From MB-PLM-2 sp964385715 (GTDB taxonomy: Bacteria; Planctomycetota; Planctomycetia; Pirellulales; UBA7805), in assembly GCA_964385715.1 (NCBI GenBank), contig CAYLRE010000305.1, positions 1-5,664 on the forward strand: a stretch of 5,664 bases of DNA, written 5' to 3'. A model generated the notes under the pieces. That model saw only the letters and a list, made by a program, of their open reading frames with translations. It was not told the DNA's origin and did not search any database. Positions within the stretch are counted from its first letter, which is position 1. The number at the start of each line of letters is the position of its first letter. The position numbers and the translations under genes are program-made. Shown here one piece after another: positions 1 to 4,740 of the stretch.

Positions 1-511
1 TCGAAAGTGGAGCCATCGAGGCGGCCACGCAGGCAGCCGCACCGCCGCTCGATCGACCTGGGATTCGCGTGGTATCCCAAGGATTCGTCGTAGTCTGGTA
101 GGCCGAGTTTTCGCACGAACCGCCCATGGCGAATTCGTCCATGTTGGTGCGACCGATCAGGACCGCGCCGGCCGCCTTGAGCCGAGCCACCACGGTTGCG
201 TCGTAAGGCGGGCGATAGTTTTCCAGCATCTTCGAGGCACAGGTCGTCGGCACGCCCTTAGTGCAGAGCAAATCCTTGATAGCCACCGGCAGTCCGGCCA
301 GTGGGCCAACCTCTTGGCCCGCCTGACGTCGCTTGTCGATGTCGGCCGCTTGCGCTCGGGCTGCTTCGGGATCGACATGAATGAATGCCTGCACTTCACC
401 GTCGTGCTGGGCAATCTGATCGAGATAGGCATCGGTGACGTCGGCGGCCGAAACATCTCCGGCCTTCAACAGCGTCAGCAACTCGGCGGCGGTTTTGGAA
501 ATGAGCGACAT
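1..511 (-). CDS. gatA: Glutamyl/aspartyl-tRNA amidotransferase subunit A, N-terminal 170 residues (gene cut by window edge)
   Basis: GatA is the amidase subunit of the cytoplasmic GatCAB complex. It releases ammonia from glutamine, which GatB uses to convert Glu-tRNA(Gln) and/or Asp-tRNA(Asn) to the correctly charged tRNA. The visible part starts at an ATG with MSLISKTAAELL and shows the amidase-signature landmarks: the catalytic Lys in 'VAIKD' (K79), 'GRTNMDEFAMG' near 120-130, 'NPWD' near 143-146, and the signature Ser pair (S154, S155) in 'PGRSSGGAAACVAAS'. K79 and S154 fall at the same numbers as in characterised GatA proteins. The nucleophilic Ser, expected near 178, lies beyond the edge. 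R153 replaces a normally conserved Gly (see findings). No clear Shine-Dalgarno sequence precedes the ATG. gatC ends 105 bp upstream on the same strand, so co-transcription is plausible. The family call is very safe; the rest of the gene is not visible. Confidence 0.96.
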   Translation of the reverse strand, partial: MSLISKTAAELLTLLKAGDVSAADVTDAYLDQIAQHDGEVQAFIHVDPEAARAQAADIDKRRQAGQEVGPLAGLPVAIKDLLCTKGVPTTCASKMLENYRPPYDATVVARLKAAGAVLIGRTNMDEFAMGGSCENSAYQTTTNPWDTTRIPGRSSGGAAACVAASMAPLS

Positions 512-616
512 GGATGTTTGGTTTTCCGCCCGAACTTAGTGCCGATTCATGAAACTTAGCGGCAGATGTTGGAACGCGGGAGAACAGAGCGAGGACAAAG
601 AGTCGATCATACGAAA

Positions 617-907
617 TTAGTCGCCCAAAACCGGCGGCACGAGGTACGACTCGTCGTCACGATTCGGAGCCTGTGAGAGAGCCTCATCACGAGGCAGGCT
701 GGGACGGACCTCATCATCCGCTAAGACATTGACCAACTCGACGGCATGGGCAAGCGGTTCAACATCATCCGTATTGAGCGAAGAGAGCTGGTCGACGTAG
801 TCGACGATCTTCCCTAACTGCGAGGTCATCGAATCGATTTCCTCGGAAGACAGCATTAGTCTGGCAAGAAGCGAGACTTTTTCGACCTCGGCTGACGTAA
901 GCGACAT
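617..907 (-). CDS. gatC: Glutamyl/aspartyl-tRNA amidotransferase subunit C
   Basis: GatC is the small subunit that wraps around the GatA-GatB interface and stabilises the amidotransferase. The 96-residue length is normal for the family. The N-terminal helical part 'EVEKVSLLARLMLSSEEIDSM' matches the usual 'v..lA.LarL.lseeE' pattern. It is followed by a helix with 'LGKIVDYVDQLSSLNTDDVEPLAH' character and by the typical extended C-terminus 'VRPSLPRDEALSQAPNRDDESYLVPPVL'. The ATG start is preceded by a weak GGAAA about 6 nt upstream. The gene lies between rpmB (81 bp upstream) and gatA (105 bp downstream), all on the minus strand. If the terminator proposed after rpmB is real, gatC needs its own promoter. 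A TATCAT -10-like box exists at 929-934 but has no good -35 partner, so this is left open. Confidence 0.95.
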   Translation of the reverse strand: MSLTSAEVEKVSLLARLMLSSEEIDSMTSQLGKIVDYVDQLSSLNTDDVEPLAHAVELVNVLADDEVRPSLPRDEALSQAPNRDDESYLVPPVLGD

Positions 908-963
908 CAGATTTTCCGGTCGGGCCCCATGATAGGCATCAGGCGACAGCGGGCGAGTAAAAC

Positions 964-978
964 GCTCCGAAGCAGCGC
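964..978 (-). terminator. Possible weak intrinsic terminator after rpmB
   Basis: Just past the rpmB stop codon, the minus strand reads CGCTGCTTCGGAGCG and is followed directly by five T residues (959-963). The outer arms CGCT/AGCG pair, and a C-G pair closes the inner loop. The stem is short, so termination may be partial and allow read-through into gatC and gatA. The call rests only on shape and the T run. Confidence 0.35.
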
Positions 979-988
979 CACTTATGCC

Positions 989-1273
989 CTACTTGGCTGC
1001 CGCTTTGTTATCGGTCTTGGGAAGACGGAAGGGAGCCACCTTAACGCGTTTGGTGACCGCTCCGCTACGGATGCACTGCGTGCACACTCGCATCGACTTG
1101 TTCGTGCCGTTGCTCAAAGTAACGCGAACTTTCTGCAAGTTCGGCTTGAACTGACGCCGCGTAATACCGGTAATCTTCGTACCGACACCGCCGAGGTACT
1201 TCGCTTTACCGCGAGTCTCGACCGAATTGCCCATCTGAGGGCCTTTTCCACAAACTTCACAGGTCCGCGCCAT
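989..1273 (-). CDS. rpmB: 50S ribosomal protein L28 (bL28), zinc-binding form
   Basis: This is a structural protein of the large ribosomal subunit. The chosen start is the ATG giving MARTCEVCGKGPQMGN, a canonical L28 N-terminus. The reading frame stays open further upstream, but that extension is not L28-like and would run into the promoter. GGGAG lies 9 nt before this ATG and supports it. The protein has 94 residues. C5/C8 and C64/C67 form two CxxC pairs, the zinc-binding 'C+' form of L28. Other family landmarks are 'GNSVETRGKAKY', 'TRRQFKPNLQKVRV' and 'RVCTQCIRSG'. The C-terminus (about 78-94, 'KVAPFRLPKTDNKAAAK') is longer than in the shortest L28 proteins and is basic and Ala-rich. A sigma70-like promoter lies about 50-75 bp upstream. 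Confidence 0.96.
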   Translation of the reverse strand: MARTCEVCGKGPQMGNSVETRGKAKYLGGVGTKITGITRRQFKPNLQKVRVTLSNGTNKSMRVCTQCIRSGAVTKRVKVAPFRLPKTDNKAAAK

Positions 1274-1320
1274 TTTCGCCGACTCCCAATACAGATCCGC
1301 TACGTAAATCCAAGCTCTGT

Positions 1321-1348
1321 AATATAATCGGTTCCCAGCCCGCGACAA
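1321..1348 (-). promoter_or_regulatory. Predicted sigma70-type promoter for rpmB
   Basis: On the minus strand a TTGTCG -35 (1343-1348) is separated by 16 bp from a TATATT -10 (1321-1326). The predicted start of transcription is near 1314, giving a leader of about 40 nt before the L28 ATG. The remainder of the 233-bp spacer between hisN and rpmB (1274-1506) shows no convincing gene and no T-tailed terminator for hisN. Confidence 0.55.
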
Positions 1349-1506
1349 GAGGGATGCAGGGCACCAACCCAGGAGAAACTACAGAGCCAGCCGCAACCAG
1401 GGGCATCCATTCGCCACCAGAGGATTGTCGGCCTGCTGACAGCGGATCTGTGAGAAAATTGGCCGCCTGCGTCTACTGCGTGGCAAGCAAATCCGGTGCT
1501 GCGGGC

Positions 1507-2319
1507 CTACTTTCCGGCCAGATGGGCCAAGACCTCGTCATGCAGGGGACCATTCGTGGCGACCCCCTCCTGACCCAAAATGGTCGAATTCCCCTTCCAG
1601 TCAGTGAATTTGCCGCCTGCTTCCTCGACAACCGGCTTCACGGCACAGGCGTCCCAGATGTTGAGAATCGGGTCGACCATCACGTCTGCCCGGCCGGTGG
1701 CCAGCAGCAGATACCCGTAGCAGTCGCCCCAGGTGCGAGTTAAGCCAGCGGCTGCCTGCAATCGATCATACGCCGCGGCACCGTCTCCGTCGCTCCTCTC
1801 GGCGAATGTCGGAACCTCACTGGTACAAAACAGGCCCTCTGAGAGCTGATTTCGAGCAGAAACGCGGGCCGGCTCCGGCTCCTGGCCATCGAGCTGGGTC
1901 CAGGCTCCATGGCCAACGGCCGCGAAGACGCATTCACCGAGGGCCGGAATTTCAATGACGCCGGCTACCGCTTCGTCCCCCCCACGCGAAAGACCGACCA
2001 GGCAACCGTAGAGCGGAACGCCGCTGATGAACGACTTGGTTCCATCGATCGGATCGAGCACCCAACGGTACTCGGAACTGCCCTCCTGCTGGCCAAACTC
2101 TTCCCCAACGATGCCATCGTCCGGGAAATGCTTGGCAATCTCCGCACGCATGAATTGTTCCGATTCGCGATCGGCAACCGTGACGGGGCTCGCGTCCGCT
2201 TTGCGATCAACCGCCAATTGCGGATCTCGAAAATACTTCAGCGTGATGCGTCCGGCGTCCGCCGCAATCTGCCGGGCCAGCTCCAGTCGAGCCAGAAGTG
2301 GATCGGATTCGTGGGACAC
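1507..2319 (-). CDS. hisN: Histidinol-phosphatase, inositol monophosphatase family
   Basis: The likely reaction is L-histidinol phosphate to L-histidinol plus phosphate, the penultimate step of histidine synthesis in organisms using the IMPase-type HisN. All Mg-binding motifs are present (numbering from the GTG start): 'VGEE' with E73, 'LDPIDGTKSF' with D89 and D92, and 'WDACAVKPVVEEAGG' with D223. The segment 'GTKSFISGVPLYGCLVGL' resembles HisN more than true inositol monophosphatases, but substrate cannot be fixed from sequence, and a related phosphatase (inositol phosphate, or PAP/CysQ-like) remains possible. The start chosen is GTG at 2319 (270 aa), because AAAGG lies 6 nt upstream and the domain begins there. 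A second GTG at 2367 would add 16 residues. No other his gene is nearby. The gene seems to be transcribed alone from a promoter at 2424-2452. Confidence 0.88.
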   Translation of the reverse strand: MSHESDPLLARLELARQIAADAGRITLKYFRDPQLAVDRKADASPVTVADRESEQFMRAEIAKHFPDDGIVGEEFGQQEGSSEYRWVLDPIDGTKSFISGVPLYGCLVGLSRGGDEAVAGVIEIPALGECVFAAVGHGAWTQLDGQEPEPARVSARNQLSEGLFCTSEVPTFAERSDGDGAAAYDRLQAAAGLTRTWGDCYGYLLLATGRADVMVDPILNIWDACAVKPVVEEAGGKFTDWKGNSTILGQEGVATNGPLHDEVLAHLAGK

Positions 2320-2423
2320 CAGAAGCCTTTCGAGAGAAAAATCGAACGAAACAAAATGGATCTGCACGGCTCTCAGCCTAAGGCAGAAGATGCCACGACC
2401 AGTCGACCGCTAGCTGCACCCGT

Positions 2424-2452
2424 ATTGTGCAAAGCGAATCATGCGCTGGCAA
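2424..2452 (-). promoter_or_regulatory. Predicted sigma70-type promoter for hisN
   Basis: On the minus strand TTGCCA (2447-2452) is followed after 17 bp by CACAAT (2424-2429). The -35 matches consensus at 5 of 6 positions and the -10 at 4 of 6. Transcription would begin near 2417, in the spacer between the Rrf2-type gene and hisN, about 100 nt before the preferred GTG start. The prediction rests on pattern only. Confidence 0.4.
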
Positions 2453-2511
2453 TCCGGCACCGGCAGAGCGTGAAAATAGACGGCCGAAATTCCCACGACC
2501 GCTGATCGACG

Positions 2512-2910
2512 TCAAGCAACATCCAAGAGATCGGCAATCTTGACGGCGTCCAATTGAGCCCTAGAAGCGGCCGCCAAGTCGGTCAGCGCGATCTCCATTC
2601 TTGCTCGCGAGGCATCCGACAACCCGTCGCCGGATGGCAACTTGGGATTGAGCGGACCTTCGATCGCCTCGATAACATCGAGCACGGAGATTTCGCTGGG
2701 AGGACGTCGAAGCCGGTAACCACCATCGACACCACGAGTAGAATCGAGCACGTCGTGAGTTACCAGATTCCGAAGAATCTGCAGCAGAAATCGTTCCGGC
2801 ATATTTCCCGACTCAGAGAGTCGGCTACAAGGAACGGGAAGATCACTTCCAGATTCAGCTAGAAGCAAGGTGGCCTGTAGCGCGTAAGCTACTGTGCGAG
2901 AGATTTTCAT
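2512..2910 (-). CDS. Rrf2-family winged-helix transcription regulator without Fe-S cysteines
   Basis: This is a DNA-binding protein of the Rrf2 family (IscR, NsrR, RirA, CymR relatives). The 132 residues begin with the typical 'MKISRTVAYALQATLLLAE'. A helix-turn-helix follows at about 25-50 ('RLSESGNMPERFLLQILRNL'), then the wing 'STRGVDGGYRLRRPPSEISVLDVIEAIEGP' (about 57-86) with the hallmark GGYRL. The three-Cys cluster that binds Fe-S in IscR, NsrR and RirA, expected around 90-106, is absent: that stretch reads 'PKLPSGDGLSDASRARM'. The only Cys is C28, near the first HTH helix. The protein therefore probably does not sense through an Fe-S cluster, and its signal and targets are unknown. 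There is no Shine-Dalgarno sequence close to the ATG. A strong promoter at 3164-3193 would give this gene a leader of about 245 nt. Confidence 0.88.
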   Translation of the reverse strand: MKISRTVAYALQATLLLAESGSDLPVPCSRLSESGNMPERFLLQILRNLVTHDVLDSTRGVDGGYRLRRPPSEISVLDVIEAIEGPLNPKLPSGDGLSDASRARMEIALTDLAAASRAQLDAVKIADLLDVA

Positions 2911-3127
2911 GACGATTTGCCAGATGACCTGCGACTGCCAACAACAGTCTTGGCTCCCAAGGATTCATAAACCGAACCGCTGATAACGGATGCTCTTCTG
3001 TTGCAAATCTGCCGTTGAATTTTCCTACGCTACTGCGAGTGCTGCCCCCTTCAATTTCTATGCCTGATCTTCCATGGCCCAGCCGTTGCGGAGCCCATTC
3101 CAATGTTCCTGATCCATTTTTCTGTGC

Positions 3128-3154
3128 GGCGAGCGAGCGTCCCCCTCACTCGCC
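3128..3154 (-). promoter_or_regulatory. Stable hairpin at the predicted 5' end of the Rrf2-gene leader
   Basis: In the minus-strand RNA, GGCGAGUGAG (3145-3154) pairs with CUCGCUCGCC (3128-3137) around a 7-nt loop, giving ten continuous pairs with a single G-U. In the plus-strand RNA the same position is a C-A mismatch, so the fold favours the minus transcript. No T run follows, so it is not a terminator. It begins 2-3 nt from the predicted transcription start, where a 5' stem-loop could protect an mRNA or form part of a regulatory leader or small RNA. That role is inference. Confidence 0.5.
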
Positions 3155-3163
3155 CTACCCCCC

Positions 3164-3193
3164 ATTATTCGGTGTGGCCAATGCGTATGTCAA
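3164..3193 (-). promoter_or_regulatory. Predicted strong sigma70-type promoter upstream of the Rrf2-type gene
   Basis: On the minus strand a perfect TTGACA (3188-3193) is followed after 18 bp by AATAAT (3164-3169), a 5-of-6 match to TATAAT. The predicted start is near 3156-3157. The next gene on this strand is the Rrf2-type regulator, whose ATG lies about 245 nt downstream, so the promoter implies either a long leader or a separate short RNA. Confidence 0.55.
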
Positions 3194-3358
3194 GAAAACC
3201 GGTCGCAAAATATGGGTTATTTAGCGGCAAGGACGAATCTGGCCCGCGACGACCCACGGAGCGGGCTGATTGCCGACTGCGACCAGGAGATACCAACAGG
3301 CCTATAGGGAGCGAGCCAACCTCCCGAGCGGACAAACCAACTGCCGCCGGAGGCAAGA

Positions 3359-4066
3359 TTAACCGGCTGCCGCCGTCTCTTCGCCTGTCGCGTCCGACTC
3401 CTTCGATCGCCGGCGATGGTCGCGAACCCCTTCGATGGCAATCATGATCGCTCCGCAGACCAGCAGAGCATCGGCAATGTTGAAGTTGGGCCAATGATTG
3501 ATGCCGTAGATACTGGGCCAAGGCTTGTCGCCGTAACGGACCCGAATCCAGTCCCGCACAGCGTACATCGGTTCCCCTTCTCGGCCGAGACACGCCGCGG
3601 CACCGGTCCCCTCAGGCCACTCAAGCCCATGCAGGGCAAGGCGATCGTAAAGGTTGCCAAAGATGCCTGCCGTTACCCCGGCCAAGGCAATGCAGAGCCA
3701 AAGACTGCGGGCCTCGCCCAGCCAGAAGAGCCAGTAGACGACGCCCAGAAACGCCAGCACCGACAGACCAGCAAACAGCCACACCAGCCCCTGGCCGACA
3801 CCAAACAGAGCTCCTTCGTTGTAGCTGATCTCCCAGGCGAGCTCAAAATCGCCTGCGCTGAAAACAGGCTCTGCCTGCCGAATTTTGGCAATCTCAGCAG
3901 GAGTTAAGGGCAGCCCGTCCGGGGAGACGTAATGAGCAAACGGCCAAACACGCCGGTCAGGCCACTGGCGATCAAAGATCCAAGTCTTGGTCGCTAAATC
4001 GACGAAGGTCCCGACAACTGCAATGACGCAGAAGAGTAGATATCGGCTCTTCGGGATCGCCTTCAT
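3359..4066 (-). CDS. lspA: Lipoprotein signal peptidase (signal peptidase II), enlarged form
   Basis: This is an inner-membrane aspartyl protease that cleaves the signal peptide from prolipoproteins after lipid attachment to the +1 Cys. The family motifs are present in order: 'DLATKTWIF' after TM1 (D23, K27), 'NEGALFG' (N83, G85, F88), 'GNLYDRL' with catalytic D141, 'VRDWI' (170-174), and 'FNIAD' with catalytic D199. Membrane helices fall at about 8-28, 92-113, 118-137 and 198-214. The length of 235 is well above the usual 150-180. About 30 extra residues lie between D23 and N83, and about 30-40 between D141 and D199, the latter including 'WPEGTGAAACLGREGEPMYA' and 'RYGDKPWPSIYGINHWPN'. The C-terminus (216-235) is a charged, then Ala-rich tail. 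The ATG has AAGG 6 nt upstream. It lies 54 bp behind the DksA-like gene and is probably co-transcribed with it. Confidence 0.94.
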   Translation of the reverse strand: MKAIPKSRYLLFCVIAVVGTFVDLATKTWIFDRQWPDRRVWPFAHYVSPDGLPLTPAEIAKIRQAEPVFSAGDFELAWEISYNEGALFGVGQGLVWLFAGLSVLAFLGVVYWLFWLGEARSLWLCIALAGVTAGIFGNLYDRLALHGLEWPEGTGAAACLGREGEPMYAVRDWIRVRYGDKPWPSIYGINHWPNFNIADALLVCGAIMIAIEGVRDHRRRSKESDATGEETAAAG

Positions 4067-4085
4067 GGCTGACCTTCCCGACTCC

Positions 4086-4120
4086 GTCCGCGAAGCTCGT
4101 GCTTATCTCTATCCGCGGAC
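4086..4120 (-). repeat. Intercistronic inverted repeat between the DksA-like gene and lspA
   Basis: Perfect 7-bp arms, GTCCGCG (4114-4120 on the minus strand) and CGCGGAC (4086-4092), flank a 21-nt loop. The hairpin begins immediately after the stop codon of the DksA-like gene and ends 19 nt before the lspA start. No T run follows, so read-through is expected. It could protect the 3' end of the first cistron or tune the ratio of the two products, which is inference. Confidence 0.4.
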
Positions 4121-4492
4121 TTAACCTTGCTCACGCAGGCTAGCGCAGCTGATGCAGAGCGGGGTGTACGGAATCGCTTTGAGACGCGTCTTCTTGATCG
4201 GCTTCTGGCACTCTTCGCAGGTACCGTACGTCTTATCTTCGATCCGCTCCAAAGAGGCTTCGATCGCTTCCAGGGTGCCTTCCTCGGTCTCCATCAGGCT
4301 GAGCGTGAACTCCTGCTCGAAGTTATCACTGCCGATGTCCGCCATGTGAATCGGCATGCTCGAAAGATCGCCGTTGGCTTCCGACCGGGTCTTATTCAAG
4401 GCCGCATCTGCCATTGCGGAAACATCTCCGCGCAAACGGGCTCGTAGCTGAATAAGCATTTCCTTATACGGTTTCATCTCCGTCTTTTTCAT
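4121..4492 (-). CDS. DksA/TraR-family C4 zinc-finger protein (RNA polymerase-binding type)
   Basis: Members of this family enter the secondary channel of RNA polymerase and alter initiation, or have related roles. The start chosen is the ATG at 4492 (123 aa, MKKTEMKPYKEML), because GAGG lies 6 nt upstream. A TTG four codons earlier is less likely. Residues about 6-35 and 55-88 form the two arms of a predicted coiled coil. The C-terminal zinc finger has C92, C95, C113 and C116 (CEEC, then CISC), in the segment 'YGTCEECQKPIKKTRLKAIPYTPLCISCASL'. The turn between the arms reads 'MADIGSDNFEQEFTLSL', which resembles the YteA/YlyA-like subgroup more than the acidic tip of E. coli DksA, so DksA-type ppGpp synergy should not be assumed. 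Linkage of a DksA/TraR-like gene to lspA also occurs in other bacteria, for example ylyA-lspA in Bacillus. Confidence 0.9.
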   Translation of the reverse strand: MKKTEMKPYKEMLIQLRARLRGDVSAMADAALNKTRSEANGDLSSMPIHMADIGSDNFEQEFTLSLMETEEGTLEAIEASLERIEDKTYGTCEECQKPIKKTRLKAIPYTPLCISCASLREQG

Positions 4493-4557
4493 CGCGATCC
4501 TCAATGCTGAAATGACTTCTCACGGTGTGCCCACTTCTGGAAATGACCAGACCCGTT

Positions 4558-4586
4558 ATTCTAGATGCCCTCAATCTGGGTGTCAA
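4558..4586 (-). promoter_or_regulatory. Near-consensus sigma70-type promoter for the dksA-like/lspA operon
   Basis: On the minus strand a perfect TTGACA (4581-4586) is separated by the optimal 17 bp from TAGAAT (4558-4563, 5 of 6). Transcription would begin near 4551, giving a leader of about 59 nt before the ATG at 4492. This is the best promoter match in the window and suggests strong constitutive expression. Confidence 0.7.
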
Positions 4587-4642
4587 ATGGCGGGGACCAA
4601 TGGCGGCAGAAGCCGGTATGCCGATCTTCCTAACCTGCTACC

Positions 4643-4671
4643 TTGAACGGCAGAAAAAGCTTACCTAGACT
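4643..4671 (+). promoter_or_regulatory. Predicted sigma70-type promoter for thrC
   Basis: TTGAAC (4643-4648) and TAGACT (4666-4671) are separated by 17 bp, each matching consensus at 4 of 6 positions. The predicted start is near 4678, about 60 nt before the thrC GTG. It lies back-to-back with the stronger dksA-side promoter, with the two -35 boxes about 56 bp apart. The leader contains a small CTTGC-ACA-GCAAG hairpin (4687-4699), but no threonine-rich leader peptide or T-box is visible. Confidence 0.4.
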
Positions 4672-4740
4672 GGAATTTCTGCGCTGCTTGCACAGCAAGT
4701 CACGCCCATTTGTTCTTCAGCCTCGAGGGGCGACGCTCGC

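Larger units (their letters stand above)
2911..3358. other. 448-bp spacer between the Rrf2-type gene and lspA, without a convincing gene
   Basis: No reading frame here has protein-like composition or a recognisable family. The spacer contains a minus-strand promoter (3164-3193), a strong 10-bp hairpin (3128-3154) and, within the predicted leader, a 19-codon minus-strand reading frame (3058-3117, starting MDQEHWNG) without a good ribosome binding site. The part downstream of lspA (3194-3358) has a GC-rich inverted pair, GCCCGC (3242-3247) and GCGGGC (3261-3266), but it has no T run in either direction. No clear terminator for the lspA operon is visible. Confidence 0.6.

Noticed and set aside
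929..1327. Plus-strand 132-codon open frame over rpmB
   Set aside because: It is antisense to the L28 gene, which has a clear Zn-binding L28 sequence, SD and promoter.
1274..1348. N-terminal extension of L28 to an upstream start
   Set aside because: The extension would be translated through the predicted promoter and is not L28-like. The ATG at 1273 has an SD and gives the canonical MARTCEVCGK start.
1909..2505. Plus-strand 198-codon open frame
   Set aside because: It lies antisense to hisN, whose motifs are complete. The composition (many Arg, Asn, Gln) and absence of any family motif mark it as a shadow frame.
3242..3266. GCCCGC/GCGGGC inverted pair as the lspA terminator
   Set aside because: The loop is 13 nt and there is no T run on either strand, so intrinsic termination is not supported.
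3103..3447. Plus-strand 114-codon frame across the lspA downstream spacer
   Set aside because: It is Arg/Pro/Ser-rich with no family resemblance, no ribosome binding site, and overlaps the lspA 3' end in antisense.
3416..3907. Plus-strand 163-codon open frame
   Set aside because: It is entirely antisense to lspA, which has all catalytic motifs. The translation is low-complexity Pro/Gln/Lys-rich and unrecognisable.
4687..4699. CTTGC-ACA-GCAAG hairpin as a thrC attenuator
   Set aside because: It is only 5 bp, with no T run, no leader peptide rich in Thr or Ile codons, and no T-box features.
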